DNA from: a virus
Virus record (IMG/VR): IMGVR_UViG_3300025154_001074
Span: 1 to 27,619 of that record
Reading direction: 5' to 3' (one strand)
Length of the DNA: 27,619 bases
Made by a program: the position numbers and the translations under genes
The notes under the pieces: generated by a model
Databases searched by the model: none
What the model was told of the DNA's origin: nothing
What the model saw: the letters and a program-made list of their open reading frames with translations, nothing else
In this document: positions 1 to 6,361 of the stretch, in pieces
Numbering within the stretch: the stretch's first letter is position 1
Layout: each line of letters opens with the position of its first letter

Positions 1-33
1 TTCACCCCTCGTTACCGTTTCCTTCTCACTCAT
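1..33 (-). CDS. 5' end of a leftward gene, cut by the window edge
   Basis: The minus strand shows a strong ribosome binding site (GGAGG, five bases before an ATG at 33-31) followed by eleven open codons, MSEKETVTRGE, to the edge. Nothing can be said about function. It follows the helicase gene in the same direction, with its own promoter-like region at 34-156, so it probably begins a new, separately controlled unit. Confidence 0.65.
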   Translation of the reverse strand, partial: MSEKETVTRGE

Positions 34-41
34 GGTTTCCT

Positions 42-139
42 CCAAAATATTTTGGTTTAAATATTGTCTGCATCTTGCCGACAACCTATTGTCACTATTA
101 TTATACTGAAAAATATAAAAAAACTACCAAAATATTTTG
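42..139 (-). promoter_or_regulatory. Promoter region with a repeated palindromic operator candidate
   Basis: The 14-bp perfect palindrome CCAAAATATTTTGG lies at 42-55, overlapping the Shine-Dalgarno of the leftward gene that starts at 33. Thirteen bases of it recur exactly at 127-139. Between them, on the minus strand, is a perfect -10 hexamer TATAAT (105-100, context AGTATAATAA). No good -35 hexamer is seen 16-18 bp upstream, and the 127-139 copy sits in that place. Two copies of one palindrome flanking a -10 box look like paired binding sites for a dimeric regulator. No regulator is identified. Confidence 0.5.
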
Positions 140-156
140 CTTTTTATTATTTTTTT

Positions 157-1686
157 TTAATAACTCCCCAAAAATGCCCGGCCAATCTCCAATCTCTGAA
201 GGACTGTAACATATTTTTTACCCCGTTTCCCGGACCTCACCATCAACTGATTTATCCTAAATAACCCCAGCTCTGCTTCATCGTCAGTCTGATTCAAACC
301 AAAAAAGGCTGTTGCATGTGAATATTTCCGTTTATCTTCCGAATAGTTATCTAGTGAAATCCATTCTTTCCCAAGAGCTTTCCCATCTGCCTGGGTAACA
401 GCGGCAATGAATGCATTCCGCCGATGGGCCATAGCCCTTAATTTTTTCCATTTAGAATTTTCCCCATGCCGGAAATCCTTACGTTGATCATCCTTTTCTG
501 TAGCCATAATATCGGGATAATCAACCAAAATTACATCGACTTCAAATCCTTCCTGTTTCCATTCATCTAATTTATTATCAATCATCCTGGTGGTTAATGT
601 ATCCGCCGGATATTCAGCAAATCTCCATTTTCCACCCCTGAATGTTTTTACAAATTTACGTTCAATTTCATATCCTTCTTTCCAAGTCAATGGTTCACAT
701 TTTTCCTTTATTCTAAACCAGGGGGCACCAATATATTCATGGGTGCCAGCACATTTGGCACATGGTATATGATCTGAATAGGTTTTAAATGCCGGTAAAT
801 AATTCTTGGCTAATCCCTCAAGTTTAAATGGCTTCTTTTCCTCGATAAATGGGCTGTTTCCAGGAGCAGATTGGCATTCTCCTGTTTGATTTTTCCAGCA
901 ATCAGCAACAGGTATTAATAATTCTTTACAAAATTCAACTTCATTGCTTCTCCTTGCCAGATGGATATATTTTCTTAATTCCATTTCTTCCCGGTTCATA
1001 TCCCCAGCAGCGAAAAAGGCAACATTCCTCCCATTTTTCATGGCTTGAAAGGCAATGTCCATCAAGATCCAGGTTTTGCCAACTTTCTCTTGCCCAAGAA
1101 ATCCAACAAAGCCACCTTTTACAAAATGCCTATTCAATAAATTTCCTAATTTCCCAGGATATTCAATTATTGATTCGGAAACTTCCTCGAATATTTTTCT
1201 TGTTCGATCAATATTATCGGCAAAGAAATCGGGATCGGATTTTTCTTCCTTTTCAAAAGGGGAATATTTTTCAATTATTGATTTTGCTTGTGATAAATCA
1301 CCTTGCTCTGCAAGCTGCTTGATTTCATCAGCAAGTTTTATTACCTTTTGTTCATCAAAATAATTTATTGTTTCATCAATTAATGCAGAAAAGGAATATT
1401 CATTGGTTTCATATTCCCCCGAAAGGCTGGTTAAAATATCGTCAATATCTTCAATTTGTTCTTGGGTAAGGATATTTCGTCTTTTATATGATCCAAAAAT
1501 TAATTCAATATCTCTTTGTGGTGATTTATTATGAGTATTGAAATGACGAATACACCATGAAGCAATGGTATTTGCCGCTTGGGATTGAAAATATTGATCT
1601 TGAAATTTTTCAGAAATAAATCTTAGAAATTCATCATTGGTAATCAGGCCAATAATGATTCTTCTTTCGATAAATTGCTCAGACAT
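157..1686 (-). CDS. DnaB-like replicative helicase (RecA-fold ATPase)
   Basis: This is a 509-residue helicase of the DnaB/RecA superfamily, expected to unwind DNA at the phage fork using ATP. Residues 1-110 form an alpha-helical N-terminal part, as in DnaB. Walker A GQEKVGKT is at 198-205 and Walker B VDVILVDYPD at 383-392. Between them is an insertion (about 255-345) with several cysteines, including CAKC at 309-312 and C263, C271 and C330, which may bind zinc; ordinary DnaB lacks it. The start codon overlaps the stop of the upstream zinc-ribbon gene (TAATG), so the two are coupled. A DnaC-like loader and a primase in the same block support the role. A recombinase-type ATPase is less likely given this context. 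Confidence 0.85.
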   Translation of the reverse strand: MSEQFIERRIIIGLITNDEFLRFISEKFQDQYFQSQAANTIASWCIRHFNTHNKSPQRDIELIFGSYKRRNILTQEQIEDIDDILTSLSGEYETNEYSFSALIDETINYFDEQKVIKLADEIKQLAEQGDLSQAKSIIEKYSPFEKEEKSDPDFFADNIDRTRKIFEEVSESIIEYPGKLGNLLNRHFVKGGFVGFLGQEKVGKTWILMDIAFQAMKNGRNVAFFAAGDMNREEMELRKYIHLARRSNEVEFCKELLIPVADCWKNQTGECQSAPGNSPFIEEKKPFKLEGLAKNYLPAFKTYSDHIPCAKCAGTHEYIGAPWFRIKEKCEPLTWKEGYEIERKFVKTFRGGKWRFAEYPADTLTTRMIDNKLDEWKQEGFEVDVILVDYPDIMATEKDDQRKDFRHGENSKWKKLRAMAHRRNAFIAAVTQADGKALGKEWISLDNYSEDKRKYSHATAFFGLNQTDDEAELGLFRINQLMVRSGKRGKKYVTVLQRLEIGRAFLGSY

Positions 1687-1913
1687 TACGGTTGTCCTGG
1701 CCTTGCATATCCTTGATTTTTATTTTGGCAATGAGGATTATCACCAATTTTATTCACAGTTGCTAAACAGCTAAGGCAGAATTTACGGGCAGGAAGTTGA
1801 CCAGTCCAGAACAATTTAACTTGATGTTTCTTTTTACATCTTGGGCAAATGCAATCAGTCAATACTGATTCCTTTAAAAGTATATCACTGCAATCTCCTT
1901 TCTTTCTTGCCAT
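1686..1913 (-). CDS. Small zinc-ribbon protein
   Basis: A 75-residue protein with CPRC at 23-26 and CLSC at 46-49, a typical four-cysteine zinc ribbon, plus single cysteines near each end. Basic residues are frequent, so nucleic-acid or protein binding is plausible, but no function is known. It has a good ribosome binding site (AAGGAGGG before ATG) and its stop overlaps the helicase start by one base. It sits only about 25 bases downstream of a strong terminator-like hairpin, so its expression and that of the helicase may depend on read-through. Confidence 0.7.
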   Translation of the reverse strand: MARKKGDCSDILLKESVLTDCICPRCKKKHQVKLFWTGQLPARKFCLSCLATVNKIGDNPHCQNKNQGYARPGQP

Positions 1914-1930
1914 TTTCCCTCCTTAAATTC

Positions 1931-1966
1931 AAAAATAGGCCGGGAGTTTTTAATTTCCTCCCGGCC
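1931..1966 (-). terminator. Rho-independent terminator or attenuator
   Basis: On the minus strand a 9-bp GC-rich stem, GGCCGGGAG (1938-1946 on +) with CTCCCGGCC (1958-1966), encloses an 11-nt loop. It is followed directly by TATTTTTG (1937 downward). This is a classic intrinsic terminator for leftward transcription. It lies directly before the Shine-Dalgarno of the zinc-ribbon/helicase pair, which is the position of an attenuator. Confidence 0.75.
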
Positions 1967-2057
1967 AAATTCATTCCGAATCAAACCAATTTTGATTGAA
2001 GACAATTGCAATTTCCTAAATTGCTTTTTTATTTTTCCATAGGCATTTTCTCCTTTA
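1967..2057 (-). other. Leader with mini-ORF and two weak hairpins
   Basis: After the 58-residue gene there is a Shine-Dalgarno (AAAGGAG, 2056-2050) followed by a three-codon ORF, ATG GAA AAA TAA (2040-2029), or five codons from the ATG at 2046. Two short AT-rich hairpins follow: 2008-2014/2018-2024 and 1979-1985/1991-1997. Read on the plus strand, the first of these precedes a T-run (2025-2036). With the terminator at 1931-1966 this forms a leader-peptide and attenuator layout. It could equally be the remains of a deleted gene. Confidence 0.4.
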
Positions 2058-2068
2058 TAAATTTTAAG

Positions 2069-2245
2069 TTAATCCTTGATATGTTCAAAAACTTTATCCT
2101 CTTTAAGCCACATTCCATCCTGTTTTGTTTGGACAAAATATTTTTGTCCACCTTCATCAAAACCAAGCATAGAAATAATTCCTGAATCACCAAAAACAGT
2201 TGTTACCAATTGATCAAGATCATATTTAAATTTAATATCTGGCAT
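2069..2245 (-). CDS. Hypothetical small phage protein
   Basis: A 58-residue acidic protein starting MPDIKFKYDLD, with no recognised family. The hydrophobic pattern (DQLVTTVFG, GIISMLGF, KYFVQT) suggests a small beta-rich fold. The chosen start is the ATG at 2245 because the sequence before it, GGAGGATTCA, is an ideal ribosome binding site; a longer in-frame reading begins at a TTG inside that site. It follows the membrane-anchored gene by 12 bases, so they are probably co-transcribed. Confidence 0.6.
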   Translation of the reverse strand: MPDIKFKYDLDQLVTTVFGDSGIISMLGFDEGGQKYFVQTKQDGMWLKEDKVFEHIKD

Positions 2246-2257
2246 TGAATCCTCCAA

Positions 2258-2533
2258 TTATTCTTTTTCTTTTATAAATTTTGGTTTTACCCAATCAGGG
2301 TATAAAATCACTTCCCCATCTGCTGCATTTACTTCTCCAAGGCAACGCATATCAAGTGAATTAAGGACAGAAAGCAATCTTGCATCACAATAAGTTAAAT
2401 ATTCTTCCAATTTGATTTCAAGTTCTTCCTGATTTTTTGCCTTATTGATTTTATCAAGATAATTTTCGGTAAATAACGCTCCTATTCCAAATCCAATAAC
2501 AAATATTGAAATATAATTCCAGGTTATTTTCAT
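2258..2533 (-). CDS. Small membrane-anchored protein
   Basis: A 91-residue protein with one hydrophobic segment near the start (about residues 5-21, containing YISIFVIGFGIGALF). A charged helical region rich in Glu and Lys (about 28-47) follows, then a C-terminal part with two cysteines (about 49 and 64). The topology fits an N-terminal membrane anchor or uncleaved signal with a soluble tail. Function is unknown; i-spanin-like or inner-membrane regulatory roles are possible but unsupported. The ribosome binding site is weak (TTGATAAAATG). A TATAAT box about 140 bases upstream may drive it. Confidence 0.55.
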   Translation of the reverse strand: MKITWNYISIFVIGFGIGALFTENYLDKINKAKNQEELEIKLEEYLTYCDARLLSVLNSLDMRCLGEVNAADGEVILYPDWVKPKFIKEKE

Positions 2534-2696
2534 TTTATCAACACTCGATTCTAGATATCTAATTTGCCCGTAGAACGATTTTCTTTAAAATGAATAGGAA
2601 GATATGGGTCAGGTAAAAAACTCTTAAAATAGATTATAAATTTCTCTCCGACGGCTATCTTTTTCTTTATTATACTCGGGAAAAGAGAAATCTAGC
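2534..2696 (-). promoter_or_regulatory. Intergenic promoter region
   Basis: This 163-bp gap holds a perfect -10 hexamer on the minus strand (TATAAT, 2674-2669, context GAGTATAATAAAG), matching the context of the boxes near 100 and 6362. No convincing -35 box is present at 16-18 bp. The roughly 130-nt leader before the next gene shows no clear hairpin or ORF. Confidence 0.45.
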
Positions 2697-3314
2697 TTAT
2701 TTTTTTCTAAAATCTCTATTTTTCATCTGAACAATAGTACACCAATCAGAAATCCGATTAGTCAAACGGATGTCTTGAAGTTTTTCAGCCAATTCATTTA
2801 AGGAATAGTTTGAAGTAAAGATAATTTGTCTTTCCCACTCGTATCTTGCAACAAGGATTGAATACAACATAACATAGGACCAATCCGTTGTTTTATCTAT
2901 TCCAAAATCATCTACAATTAACAATTCAACTTCTTTGTATCTTTTAATCAGGATTTCAGAAGCGGTAAAAACAAAATCCTTTTGTTCCCTATATGGATTT
3001 TCTTCTATTGTTTCATCATAATCCCGGATTATTATATTTGGTCGGGAATAACTGTTTTTGATTGATTCAACAATATCATTTTCCTTGATAAAAATTGCCG
3101 CTCTTGGATCATTCCATGATTTAGGATGTAATTTCCATTGTTCAATATGATAAATCAAGGCAAGAACAGAAGATATTGTTTTGCCTGCTCCTGATTCCCC
3201 GGTAAAATAAATACTTTCACCTAAATTAAATTTTTGATTCCCTTCTCTGTAAATTTTATATGCAATTTTAGCAATCTTTGAAGGAACTCCATATTCCAAT
3301 AATTTTTCAAACAT
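2697..3314 (-). CDS. DnaC/DnaI-like helicase loader ATPase
   Basis: A 205-residue AAA+ protein of the DnaC/IstB type, which delivers the replicative helicase to origin DNA. Walker A GESGAGKT is at 39-46, Walker B LLIVDDFG at 131-138, and sensor-1 TSN at 167-169. Conserved arginines (R183, R187) lie where an arginine finger is expected. The start is taken at the ATG at 3314, which has GGAG nine bases upstream and overlaps the initiator stop by eight bases; two earlier in-frame ATGs lack this. The order initiator then loader matches lambda O/P and many phages. A transposition helper (IstB) is unlikely because no transposase is present. Confidence 0.85.
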   Translation of the reverse strand: MFEKLLEYGVPSKIAKIAYKIYREGNQKFNLGESIYFTGESGAGKTISSVLALIYHIEQWKLHPKSWNDPRAAIFIKENDIVESIKNSYSRPNIIIRDYDETIEENPYREQKDFVFTASEILIKRYKEVELLIVDDFGIDKTTDWSYVMLYSILVARYEWERQIIFTSNYSLNELAEKLQDIRLTNRISDWCTIVQMKNRDFRKK

Positions 3315-4302
3315 TGAGTCTATCTCCATTCTCATTGGTTAATCTTGTCCATACTCCATTATCGACAACTACATCGATCCTATCCCGAGGAGCATTATTT
3401 TTAGACATGAATCTATTGGTTGGTTTGGATTGTTGATTGTTTTTACGAGGATTTTTATGGCGCTCAATTGCAGCTTCAATCTTTATAAACTTTTGCCGAA
3501 AAGCTGAACCGCTTTCAGCTTCAGGAACATAATCAAGCCCAAAAATCTTTGAATATTCATAAAGGACTTTTCTTTGTCTTTTTAATTCAATTCCATTTTG
3601 TTCTTCAAGGATACGAAATTCATTGGACCATTGATTTAATTGTTTGGTCGTATGAATGATATTCTTTTTTGAGGAGATTGTTTTTGATAGCTTTTCAGCC
3701 AAGGGGAGGAACTTTTCATTCCTTTCTTTTAAGGAAGGTTTTTTTGAAGAATTATTTTCCTGAGAAATAGGAAGACGAGAACGCTCCATATTTTTAGTTT
3801 CCTTCTTTAGGTCTCCTTCTTTAGGTCTCCTTATATAGTTACCGATATTAGCCATAACTTGTGACCGTTCTCTGATTCCTCCAGTTACCGATATTAGCCA
3901 TAACTTGTTATTAGTTGTTATCCTAATATTTTCATCATCAATTGTTGTATTTTCCTTATTTATTTCTAAAAATCCCATGATTTTTTGGTAATTTATTTTG
4001 TAAAATAATTTGGCCGGTATTCCTTTTCTTTTTATCTCAATAAATCCAACTTCGTTAATATTCTTTTTTGTTTTTTGAAGTCTCTCTAATGACATTCCTG
4101 TATTTTCCATTTGCTCTTGTTCTGTAAGGAAAAACCATCCATCCTCTGTCATATTCCTTTGATCAAAATATTCAAATTTATCAATTAAATTTAAAAGGAC
4201 GACTGAAAATTCAGGGCCAAAAATCATGAGGATTTTTTTATTTATTTTTAGAAATGAATTTTGTGAAAATAATTGAAAAAATAATTCTTTTGATTCAGTC
4301 AT
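3307..4302 (-). CDS. Replication initiator (winged-helix, O-like)
   Basis: A 331-residue protein. The N-terminal part (about 15-115) reads as a winged helix: a helical stretch, then FFLTEQEQMENTGMS and a wing ending KGIPAKLFYKINY. The middle (about 120-210) is low-complexity and Lys/Asn/Glu-rich. The C-terminal part (about 215-300) is helical and basic, resembling DnaD-like or loader-interaction regions. The family is inferred from its position directly before a DnaC-like loader and from the iteron-like repeats inside the gene (3801-3908), as in lambda O. The ribosome binding site is modest (ATAATAGGTAAATATTATG). Exact family membership is uncertain. Confidence 0.65.
   Translation of the reverse strand: MTESKELFFQLFSQNSFLKINKKILMIFGPEFSVVLLNLIDKFEYFDQRNMTEDGWFFLTEQEQMENTGMSLERLQKTKKNINEVGFIEIKRKGIPAKLFYKINYQKIMGFLEINKENTTIDDENIRITTNNKLWLISVTGGIRERSQVMANIGNYIRRPKEGDLKKETKNMERSRLPISQENNSSKKPSLKERNEKFLPLAEKLSKTISSKKNIIHTTKQLNQWSNEFRILEEQNGIELKRQRKVLYEYSKIFGLDYVPEAESGSAFRQKFIKIEAAIERHKNPRKNNQQSKPTNRFMSKNNAPRDRIDVVVDNGVWTRLTNENGDRLNV
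3801..3828. repeat. 14-bp tandem repeat inside the initiator gene
   Basis: The unit CCTTCTTTAGGTCT occurs twice in tandem (3801-3814, 3815-3828), with CCTT of a third unit at 3829-3832. Since 14 is not a multiple of 3, the two copies encode different residues. It lies next to the 26-bp repeats and is likely part of the same origin-like cluster. Confidence 0.7.
3837..3908. repeat. Pair of 26-bp iteron-like direct repeats (candidate origin)
   Basis: Two identical 26-bp copies start at 3837 and 3883 (46-bp period). Each begins AGTTACCGATATTAGCCA and ends TAACTTGT, so each has AGTTA/TAACT inverted arms. Forty-six is not a multiple of 3: on the coding strand one copy is read as KLWLISVT and the other as QVMANIGN. 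Selection must therefore act on the DNA and not on the protein. An AT-rich stretch follows on the high-coordinate side, with TTGTTAT twice at 10-bp spacing (3905, 3915). This is the layout of an initiator-binding origin. Confidence 0.75.
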
Positions 4303-4314
4303 AATATTTACCTA

Positions 4315-4611
4315 TTATAAAATTTTAAAATAAAATTTAGCCGGAAATCCAAATTTTATTACAGAAATTAATCCTAATGAGGCAAGTTCAATTCGAAGTG
4401 AATTTATTTTTTCCTTACCTGTTTTTAAATCTTCGGATTGTTCCTTGATTGAAATAGAAAAATAGCCGTTACCGGATTTATTTTCATTTTTTATGAAAGG
4501 TATTTTTGAAAGAAGATAAGAATAATAAAGTGCTGGAAATGAACCAATTTCTTTTATAAGGTTTTTGCTAATTGTAAGATTTGGTTCATAATGCTGTTTT
4601 GATCGGCCCAT
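4315..4611 (-). CDS. Stand-alone winged-helix protein, paralogue of the initiator N-terminus
   Basis: A 98-residue protein ending exactly where the winged helix of the initiator ends. Shared landmarks in the same order are: I-K-x-L near the start of the domain, Y/F-rich helix, GYFSISIKEQ (initiator GWFFLTEQEQ), a G-x-x-x-E helix, then LGLISVIKFGFPAKFYFKI (initiator VGFIEIKRKGIPAKLFYKI). It has a near-perfect ribosome binding site (AAAGGAGGTAG). It lies 12 bases upstream of the initiator in the same direction, so tandem duplication is likely. It could bind the same repeats without a loader-interaction domain, acting as a replication or transcription regulator. That role is inferred. Confidence 0.65.
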   Translation of the reverse strand: MGRSKQHYEPNLTISKNLIKEIGSFPALYYSYLLSKIPFIKNENKSGNGYFSISIKEQSEDLKTGKEKINSLRIELASLGLISVIKFGFPAKFYFKIL

Positions 4612-4852
4612 TTACTACCTCCTTTAGAGATTGCAAATGGCAATGAAAAAATAGAAATGTCATTTGAACCTCGCCAATTGCGGCGTGAATCCGCAAGTTA
4701 ATTGAAAGGGAAGAAGGTTGATATAATTGGCGTAATATCAACCTTCCAGCCTGGGCAGCTTCCCCCGATGATCAGTCAGGGTATCCTTATTTCTGGCTTA
4801 TTATATTAAAAATCTAAGGGAAAATAAAGGGATATTTTTATTAATTATTTCA
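4612..4852 (-). ncRNA. Structured leader or origin-like intergenic region
   Basis: This 241-bp gap has no ORF but dense structure. A perfect 12-bp stem, GAAGGTTGATAT (4713-4724) with ATATCAACCTTC (4735-4746), has a 10-nt loop. Eight loop bases (AATTGGCG, 4725-4732) are exactly complementary to 4672-4679 (CGCCAATT), allowing a pseudoknot. A second stem, TTGCGG/CCGCAA, lies at 4678-4683/4691-4696. GGGAAG (4708-4713) can also pair with CTTCCC (4759-4764). A minus-strand TATAAT (4805-4800) lies upstream, so a leftward transcript would carry the whole structure before the winged-helix gene. It matches no RNA class I recognise; a DNA-level role is also possible. Confidence 0.5.
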
Positions 4853-5044
4853 TTATCTTATGATGATAGATGAAATCTCTTTATTACCTTTAAAATATTT
4901 AACTGTCCAAGATTTATCTTTTGAGAGATATTCCCGGATGGCAATTGCTGTTTCGTGATTTTCTCCCAATTTTTTAATGATTCCGTTATGAAAATGGATC
5001 AATTCACAGGCCGGGATTTCCGATAAATCAATTAGTATTTTCAT
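4853..5044 (-). CDS. Hypothetical small protein
   Basis: A 63-residue protein, MKILIDLSEIPACELI and onward, with a helical middle and a C-terminal strand-like end (WTVKYFKGNKEISSIII). No family is recognised. The start overlaps the stop of the preceding gene as ATGA, so it is the last gene of a coupled set headed by the 57-residue gene and the primase. Confidence 0.6.
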   Translation of the reverse strand: MKILIDLSEIPACELIHFHNGIIKKLGENHETAIAIREYLSKDKSWTVKYFKGNKEISSIIIR

Positions 5045-5238
5045 TTCTTTTCCCTTATCAACCCAATATAAAATCCTGTTGGGAGCTTGGAATAAACGGT
5101 TTCCATTTTTGTTTCAAGATTTAATCTTTTGACAACTCCTTCTTCAGTTGAAAAATGGGTCAGAAAATCTTTTGAAATGAATTGGGAATAACCGTTTTCT
5201 AAATATTGTTTTACTTCATCAAATTCTATCTGTTTCAT
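5041..5238 (-). CDS. Hypothetical small protein
   Basis: A 65-residue acidic/basic mixed protein, MKQIEFDEVKQYLENGYSQF and onward. No motif or family is recognised. Both ends overlap neighbours as ATGA (primase upstream, 63-residue gene downstream), which supports it as a real coupled gene. Confidence 0.6.
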   Translation of the reverse strand: MKQIEFDEVKQYLENGYSQFISKDFLTHFSTEEGVVKRLNLETKMETVYSKLPTGFYIGLIREKK

Positions 5239-6158
5239 TTCCTCATCTCCAATTTAAACATTAATTCATCCGCTTCTTCTTGTTCCATATCCCCTGGATC
5301 AGTTTTCAAATCCGGTAATTTCCAACATTTTATCCCTCGAAAACAAAGTTCAGAATATATTTTTTCAGCTTGTTTTCTGGCTTGAGATTCAGGGTCAAAT
5401 AATAAAAATACTTCTTTCATTTTTGCTAATTTTCTGATTTGCTCCAATCGGTATTTGATCCCAAATAGAGCAATGGCCCCATTTCCTAAACGCCAAACAT
5501 CCGTAACCCCTTCAACAATTACACATCGTTCATTTATTGGATTCCCATAATAGATTGTTTTATGTTCGATTATTTCTAATTCCTGGGGACAGGCGATATA
5601 TTTCAATTTGTGTTTTCCAGTAATATCCCGTCCCTGAAATGAAACAATTTCACCTTCCCACTCAACCGGAATAATTATTCTGTGGCTATAATCGAGTGTT
5701 TTGCCCTCTATTTCCAGTGGGGCAAGTGGACCGGTACTTCTTACCCCATATTTATTTTTAATCAGTTCTGGGTCAAATTTGCGCTTTTTGAGATATGTTT
5801 CATGATGCGGCAGTAGATCGGTCATCCCTCCCGGAAATTTGAAATTGCTTTTTCGTTTTATCTCTTTCTTTTTTTGAATTGTTAAAACGGTATATTTTCT
5901 TATTATTTCATCAGCTTCATAAGTTGAGATTCGTAAAAGTCCTGAAAGTGCCTTTCTCTGGGATTTCCCGCCACAACGCCAGCAAACAAATTTATCAAAA
6001 AATCTAGATTGAATATCAAAACAATACCCTAAATGATAACCGAGATTGCCGGAACAGAATGGACACTCAATATGAATCCATCCACCTGAGCAGTGTTTAT
6101 GTCCAGATGTTATCCCATTTAGGTGAAAATCCTGATATAATTGTTTTATGTTGAGCAT
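5235..6158 (-). CDS. DNA primase, zinc-ribbon plus Toprim
   Basis: A 307-residue primase of the DnaG/T7-gp4 primase type, which makes RNA primers at the fork. The N-terminal zinc ribbon uses C32, C35, C59 and C62. The Toprim fold follows, with VIVEG at 213-217 (catalytic Glu216) and the metal motif at 255-257. That motif reads Asp-Pro-Glu (FDPES) instead of the usual Asp-x-Asp. The start is the ATG at 6158, two bases after the stop of the 57-residue gene; a longer reading from 6242 would overlap that gene completely and its extra residues look like out-of-frame sequence. It lacks a fused helicase domain, and a separate DnaB-like helicase is encoded at 157-1686. Confidence 0.85.
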   Translation of the reverse strand: MLNIKQLYQDFHLNGITSGHKHCSGGWIHIECPFCSGNLGYHLGYCFDIQSRFFDKFVCWRCGGKSQRKALSGLLRISTYEADEIIRKYTVLTIQKKKEIKRKSNFKFPGGMTDLLPHHETYLKKRKFDPELIKNKYGVRSTGPLAPLEIEGKTLDYSHRIIIPVEWEGEIVSFQGRDITGKHKLKYIACPQELEIIEHKTIYYGNPINERCVIVEGVTDVWRLGNGAIALFGIKYRLEQIRKLAKMKEVFLLFDPESQARKQAEKIYSELCFRGIKCWKLPDLKTDPGDMEQEEADELMFKLEMRK

Positions 6159-6162
6159 ATTA

Positions 6163-6336
6163 TTAAAAATCCAGAAGATCAAAAATATAATCCGGTTCAA
6201 GCCCGAAATAATTATATAAAACTTCTTCTGGATCAGCTCCATTATTCACTTCTTGTTTTGCTTCATTGATTAAATTATCCGCTTCATCGGAAGAAAGATT
6301 GTCTCGTCGCATAATTGTTGTTTTGAGATTATCCAT
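6163..6336 (-). CDS. Small acidic protein, 57 residues
   Basis: An ORF below usual length cut-offs, starting MDNLKTTIMRRDNLSSDEAD and ending YIFDLLDF. It has an excellent ribosome binding site (AAAGGAGGG, 8 bases before ATG) and ends 4 bases before the primase ATG. The composition is strongly acidic with an amphipathic helix (about 16-32) and a PEEVLYNYFG segment that looks like a protein-docking helix. It is preceded by a TATAAT box. Function is unknown; a primase partner or regulator is an inference from position only. Confidence 0.7.
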   Translation of the reverse strand: MDNLKTTIMRRDNLSSDEADNLINEAKQEVNNGADPEEVLYNYFGLEPDYIFDLLDF

Positions 6337-6361
6337 ATTTATGCCCTCCTTTGTTTATTTT

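Noticed and set aside
64-264. 66-residue ORF on the plus strand
   Set aside because: It lies opposite the helicase end and promoter region, has no ribosome binding site, and its composition is that of AT-rich non-coding DNA.
849-1363. Plus-strand ORFs of 157 and 102 residues opposite the helicase
   Set aside because: They are antisense shadows of the helicase gene, whose Walker motifs make the minus strand the coding one.
2131-2149. Inverted repeat GGACAAAA/TTTTGTCC resembling the left-edge palindrome
   Set aside because: It lies inside the 58-residue gene, has a different spacing and an extra A compared with CCAAAATATTTTGG, and is best explained by coding sequence.
4700-4800. Known self-cleaving ribozyme (HDV-like or hammerhead)
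   Set aside because: Short fragments look similar (CTGGGCA, CTGATCA), but the conserved catalytic core and stem order of those ribozymes are not present on either strand.
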